DNA of 64,000 bases from Morinoia aosen (lineage: Eukaryota; Arthropoda; Malacostraca; Amphipoda; Talitridae), in NCBI GenBank assembly GCA_030386875.1, contig CM059568.1, positions 14,386,316 through 14,450,315 on the forward strand. The letters are read 5' to 3'. This document shows, piece by piece, positions 59,800 to 64,000 of this stretch. Made by a program: the position numbers and the translations under genes. The notes beneath the pieces were generated by a model. It had not been told where the DNA came from. It was given only the letters and a program-made list of their open reading frames with translations, and made no database searches. The stretch's first letter is position 1. Every line of letters starts with the position of its first letter.

Positions 59800-60700
59800 T
59801 CCAATTTGTCAACCTCGAATTTATCGCCTTCGAATTTATTGTCCTCGAATTTATAGTCCTCGAACTTATAGAGATCGAATTTATTGTCCTCGAATTTATA
59901 GTCCTCGAACTTATAGAGATCGAATTTATTGTCCTCGAGTTTATCGCCCTCGAATTTGTCGCCCTCGAACTTATAGATATCGAATTTATTGTCCTCGAAT
60001 TTATCGCCTCCGAATTTATTGTCCTCGAATTTATAGTCCTCGAACTTATAGAGATCGAATTTATTGTCCTCGAATTTATAGTCCTCGAACTTATAGAGAT
60101 CGAATTTATTGTCCTCGAGTTTATCGCCCTCGAATTTGTCGCCCTCGAACTTATAGATATCGAATTTATTGTCCTCGAATTTATCGCCTCCGAATTTATT
60201 GTCCTCGAATTTATAGTCCTCGAACTTATAGAGATCGAATTTATTGTCCTCGAATTTATAGTCCTCGAACTTATAGAGATCGAATTTATTGTCCTCGAGT
60301 TTATCGCCCTCGAATTTGTCGCCCTCGAACTTATAGATATCGAATTTATTGTCCTCGAAGTTGTCGCCCTCGAATTTGTCACCCTCGATTTTATAGATAT
60401 CGAATTTATCGCCCTCGAATTTGTCGTCCTCGAACTTATAGATATCGAATTTATTGTCCTCTAATTTATCGCCCTCGAATTTGTCACCCTCGAACTTATA
60501 GATATCGAATTTATTGTCCTCGAATTTGTCGCCCTCGAATTTGTCACCCTCGAACTTATAGATATAGAATTTATTGTCCTCGAATTTGTCGCCCTCGAAT
60601 ATGTCCCCCTCGAATTTGTCACTCCCGAATTTGTCGCCCTCGAATTGGTCGCCTTCGAAATTGTCACCCTCGTGCCTCTCGCCCCCCAAATGATGAAAGC
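59800..60700. repeat. 15-bp minisatellite with a 180-bp higher-order repeat
   Basis: About 60 copies of YTCGAAYTTRTHGHC. A block of twelve units (180 bp) is repeated almost without change: 59881-59980, 60061-60160 and 60241-60340 are identical. The right part is more mixed. The 15-bp unit leaves long frames open on both strands, including 312 codons on minus (EGDKFEDNKF repeated) and about 350 on plus (RIYCPRIYSPR repeated). None has a start codon in good context, and upstream splice signals on minus (acceptor CTTCACATTCAG at 60759, donor ATG-GTGAGT at 60857) do not connect in frame. Confidence 0.92.
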
Positions 60701-61130
60701 GGCACAGGCGAGGGTCAGACGCAGCCCATAGAAGTCAATGCGGAAGTTGGCCACACAACTGAATGTGAAGGAAAAAATAAACAATGCAGTCAAAAGATTC
60801 AAAGTCGCCGGTGGTCATGAGGCGACTCCCAGTCCTCTTGTATGTAAAGCAACTCACCATGGTATATAATTAAAGGTTCTCTTGAGTCAAATTGTATGCA
60901 GATGCGCTCGTTGTTGGTGCATTTAGCTGAATGAAAAATTAGTTAAAGCGGTCGTGAAGTTCTGGTAGAGTTCATCAGACACAGCCGCATCACAGTATAT
61001 AATGCAATGCTCATCTTAAGTATGTGGTGACCTAAGGCGTGCACCACACTGTAGAATGAACCGTGCATTGTACGTAGTATCATATTGCGTAAAAATTATA
61101 ACCACAAAGTTTAGGCCTAGTTTATCACAT
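60701..61130. other. Intergenic, no confident gene
   Basis: Unique sequence between two arrays. Carries the unconnected splice-like signals mentioned for the 15-bp array. Confidence 0.5.
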
Positions 61131-62716
61131 TGAAGAAGAAATGAGTCCCAGTTATTCCCAGTGAAAGAAAAATTAGTCCCCGTTATTCCCAGTGAAACAA
61201 AAATGAGTCCCAGTTATTCCCAGTGAAACAAAAATGAGTCCCAGTTATTCCCAGTGAAAGAAAAATGAGTCCCAGTTATTCCCAGTGAAACAAAAATGAG
61301 TCCCAGTTATTCCCAGTGAAACAAAAATGAGTCCCAGTTATTCCCAGTGAAACAAAAATGAGTCCCAGTTATTCCCAGTGAAACAAAAATGAGTCGTAGT
61401 TATTCCCAGTGAAAGAAAAATTAGTCCCCGTTATTCCCAGTGAAACAAAAATGAGTCCCAGTTATTCCCAGTGAAAGAAAAATGAGTCCCCGTTATTCCC
61501 AGTGAAACAAAAATGAGTCCCAGTTATTCCCAGTGAAAGAAAAATGAGTCCCAGTTATTCCCAGTGAAACAAAAATGAGTCCCAGTTATTCCCAGTGAAA
61601 GAAAAATTAGTCCCCGTTATTCCCAGTGAAACAAAAATGAGTCCCAGTTATTCCCAGTGAAAGAAAAATGAGTCCCAGTTATTCCCAGTGAAACAAAAAT
61701 GAGTCCCAGTTATTCCCAGTGAAACAAAAATGAGTCCCAGTTATTCCCAGTGAAACAAAAATGAGTCCCAGTTATTCCCAGTGAAAGAAAAATTAGTCCC
61801 CGTTATTCCCAGTGAAACAAAAATGAGTCCCAGTTATTCCCAGTGAAACAAAAATTAGTCCCAGTTATTCCCAGTGAAAGAAAAATTAGTCCCCGTTATT
61901 CCCAGTGAAACAAAAATGAGTCCCAGTTATTCCCAGTGAAACAAAAATGAGTCCCAGTTATTCCCAGTGAAAGAAAAATGAGTCCCAGTTATTCCCAGTG
62001 AAACAAAAATGAGTCCCAGTTATTCCCAGTGAAACAAAAATGAGTCCCAGTTATTCCCAGTGAAACAAAAATGAGTCCCAGTCATTCCCAGTGAAAGAAA
62101 AATTAGTTCCAGTTATTCCCAGTGAAACAAAAATGAGTCCCAGTTATTCCCAGTGAAAGAAAAATTAGTCCCCGTTATTCCCAGGAAAAGAAAAATTAGT
62201 CCCAGTTATTCCCAGTGAAAGAAAAATGAGTCCCAGTTATTCCCAGTGAAACAAAAATGAGTCCCAGTTATTCCCAGTGAAAGAAAAATTAGTCCCCGTT
62301 ATTCCCAGTGAAAGAAAAATTAGTCCCCGTTATTCCCAGTGAAAGAAAAATGAGTCCCAGTTATTCCCAGTGAAACAAAAATGAACCCCAGTTATTCCCA
62401 GTGAAAGAAAAATTAGTTCCAGTTATTCCCAGTGAAACAAAAATGAGTCCCAGTCATTCCCAGTGAAAGAAAAATTAGTTCCAGTTATTCCCAGTGAAAC
62501 AAAAATGAACCCCAGTTATTCCCAGTGAAAGAAAAATTAGTTCCAGTTATTCCCAGTGAAACAAAAATGAGTCCCAGTTATTCCCAGCGAAACAAAAATG
62601 AGTCCCAGTTATTCCCAGTGAAACAAAAATTAGTTCCAGTTATTCCCAGTGAAACAAAAATTAGTCCCAGTTATTCCCAGTGAAACAAAAATTAGTCCCA
62701 GTTATTCCCAGTAAAA
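61131..62716. repeat. 31-bp minisatellite array (about 51 copies)
   Basis: Unit GAAACAAAAATGAGTCCCAG followed by TTATTCCCAGT. Two main variants exist: GAAAC with TGAGTCCCAG, and GAAAG with TTAGTCCCCG; the three differences tend to travel together. Copies near the right end are more mixed and merge into degenerate sequence. Confidence 0.95.
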
Positions 62717-63000
62717 TAACAATTCGTTTAAATTATTTCAAATGAAATAAAAATCAGTCTCAGTTATTCCTAATAGAATGAAAATTACTCCCGGTTATTT
62801 TCAGGTATATACAAATCACTCCAACTTATGCAGTTATTAACAGCTGAATAAAAATTATTCCAAGTTACTCCCAGTAAATCAAAAAGTAGTTCTAGTTATT
62901 CCCAGAGAAATAAAAATCAATATGGTTATTCCAGGTCATTCAATATTTGCAATGACTTGAAAAAGCACATCATGACTTGAGTAGCCCTGATTGTTTTCCC
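62717..63000. repeat. Degenerate extension of the 31-bp array
   Basis: CAGTTATTCCYARTRRAATRAAAAT-like strings with many changes show old copies no longer homogenised. Confidence 0.6.
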
Positions 63001-64000
63001 GTAAATTTCACATAAAAAATGGGTCCCAGTTCATCCTAGTGATTCCCAACTTCAATGTAGCTCCTAATTGCTAGGTAAATTATTGGGACTAAGATCCGTT
63101 GATATTAGCATGGAAATGCATAACTTGAGTTAAGACAGCTTTATAATAATAATATTTACTACTAGAGTAGAAGCAGCCTCATGTAAGAGCAAGTATCGCA
63201 TTCTTTTGCGCCTGTTGCAGGTGTATGGAGCATGAAATTATTCGCTGTGACTTATTCCTCACATGACTTAAGTGAACAATCTTGAGTAAGTATAAGTGTA
63301 ACGCAAGCGTTATATATTAAGCGTTTATTTTTTCATTTTGTAATTTTGTTTTTAGTGGATAGTACCAGTGAAAATGTTTTTTTATTGAGAGCTCAATGTG
63401 CTCGTTCACAATTAATGTTAAATGACCTACTACTATGTAGACCCTATTTTTAGTGGAAAATGAAGTCCTAAATACAGTTATATAATTTAATCAAAACTCT
63501 GCTGTTACTAAAAATAAGTGTTATAATACTAAAAATAAACATCTAAGCTTATTCAGAGAAAATCAATGATTTTATAAATAGCAGACTTCAAATTTCCCAG
63601 TTTAGGAGAACTGCGTACTGTCAGCACTCATCTTCATAACGACCTCGTTAAGCAATGGGACGTGCTAGGTCGTGTATTTTTCCACCACAAGAAATTGCTC
63701 TCATACTTTGCATGCGAGTGGCACCACAGTCGCGTATGAGTGACGTCAATTCAACTTGTGCCTGTTTTTTCTTTATTCCATTTGTTTTTAGAAGTATTAG
63801 CTCTTAAATTGGCTTCAGCTTCTAAAGTTCCTATGAAATGATTATTTCATAGATGCTTCAGCACTGAAATTTACAATTCGTTCCACAGCTGACACAAACG
63901 ATGATGTTGCTAAATGTTGTTCAAAAATGGGCCTGGCGAGCAAGAAAAGAATTATGAAAATGAAGTCAAACTTTGCTTGGATGTTTAATATACTGCAAAC
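63001..64000. other. Intergenic, no gene seen
   Basis: AT-rich unique sequence to the window edge, without a supported ORF or repeat. Confidence 0.5.

Noticed and set aside
59751-60820. Protein genes on both strands of the second 15-bp array
   Set aside because: Open frames follow from the unit length; non-ATG starts, in-frame TGA upstream, and the nearby donor and acceptor do not join in frame.
60759-60860. Eighth two-exon gene (ATG-GTGAGT donor at 60857, CTTCACATTCAG acceptor at 60759)
   Set aside because: The phase-0 join meets a stop after eight codons and the other phases lack a start codon.

Overview
The window is nuclear DNA from a eukaryote, most likely an arthropod. The evidence is split genes with GT-AG introns and AATAAA signals, TATA plus TCAGT initiator promoters, relics of Tc1/mariner, hAT-like and LINE elements, and many unrelated minisatellites. 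Base composition looks AT-rich by eye. I cannot name the species, and insect versus crustacean is unresolved. There are no bacterial operons, CRISPR arrays or rRNA, and I recognised no tRNA.

The supported protein-coding content is one gene family. Seven genes, all on the minus strand, encode short secreted glycine/arginine/phenylalanine-rich peptides. Six lie in a tandem segmental duplication (about 13.96-39.89 kb, units of about 3.7-5 kb). The seventh is a diverged member at 55.59-57.54 kb. Each has a tiny coding first exon (Met-Lys-Leu, or Met-Arg-Leu in gene 7), a phase-0 intron of about 1.5-2.2 kb, and a second exon with the rest of the signal peptide, an invariant MPEPEPQFG start to the pro-peptide, 4-6 Gly-Phe-Arg repeats and a C-terminal GGFRG. 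The layout suggests glycine-rich antimicrobial peptides, with X-Pro dipeptide trimming and C-terminal amidation as likely maturation steps. This is inference; no homology search was possible.

Layout: 0-2.4 kb, 15-bp minisatellite running off the left edge; 2.4-6.2 kb, no gene seen; 6.2-7.84 kb, 29-bp minisatellite; 8.46-10.0 kb, large foldback whose arms carry 21-bp tandem repeats; 10-13.9 kb, no gene seen except an ACT-rich tract with a 126-bp hairpin; 13.96-39.89 kb, the six-gene array, with a 5'-truncated LINE in the intron of gene 2, a deleted Tc1-like element between genes 3 and 4, and an end-joining scar in unit 2; 39.9-52.5 kb, a series of local degenerate tandem repeats (13, 25, 28, about 60, 82 and 130 bp); 52.6-55.0 kb, a doubtful small ORF, a 218-bp hAT-type MITE and a decayed Tc1 transposase; 55.6-57.9 kb, gene 7 with twin NF-kappaB-type sites upstream; 59.8-60.7 kb, a second 15-bp array; 61.1-62.7 kb, a 31-bp array; then no gene to the right edge.

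The six clustered genes share a promoter pattern: TATA exactly 31 bp before an initiator A, with GATA and TGACTCAGCA-type (AP-1/Maf) sites farther upstream. Gene 7 has a different promoter with two GGAAATTTCC sites, so the family may be split between two modes of control.
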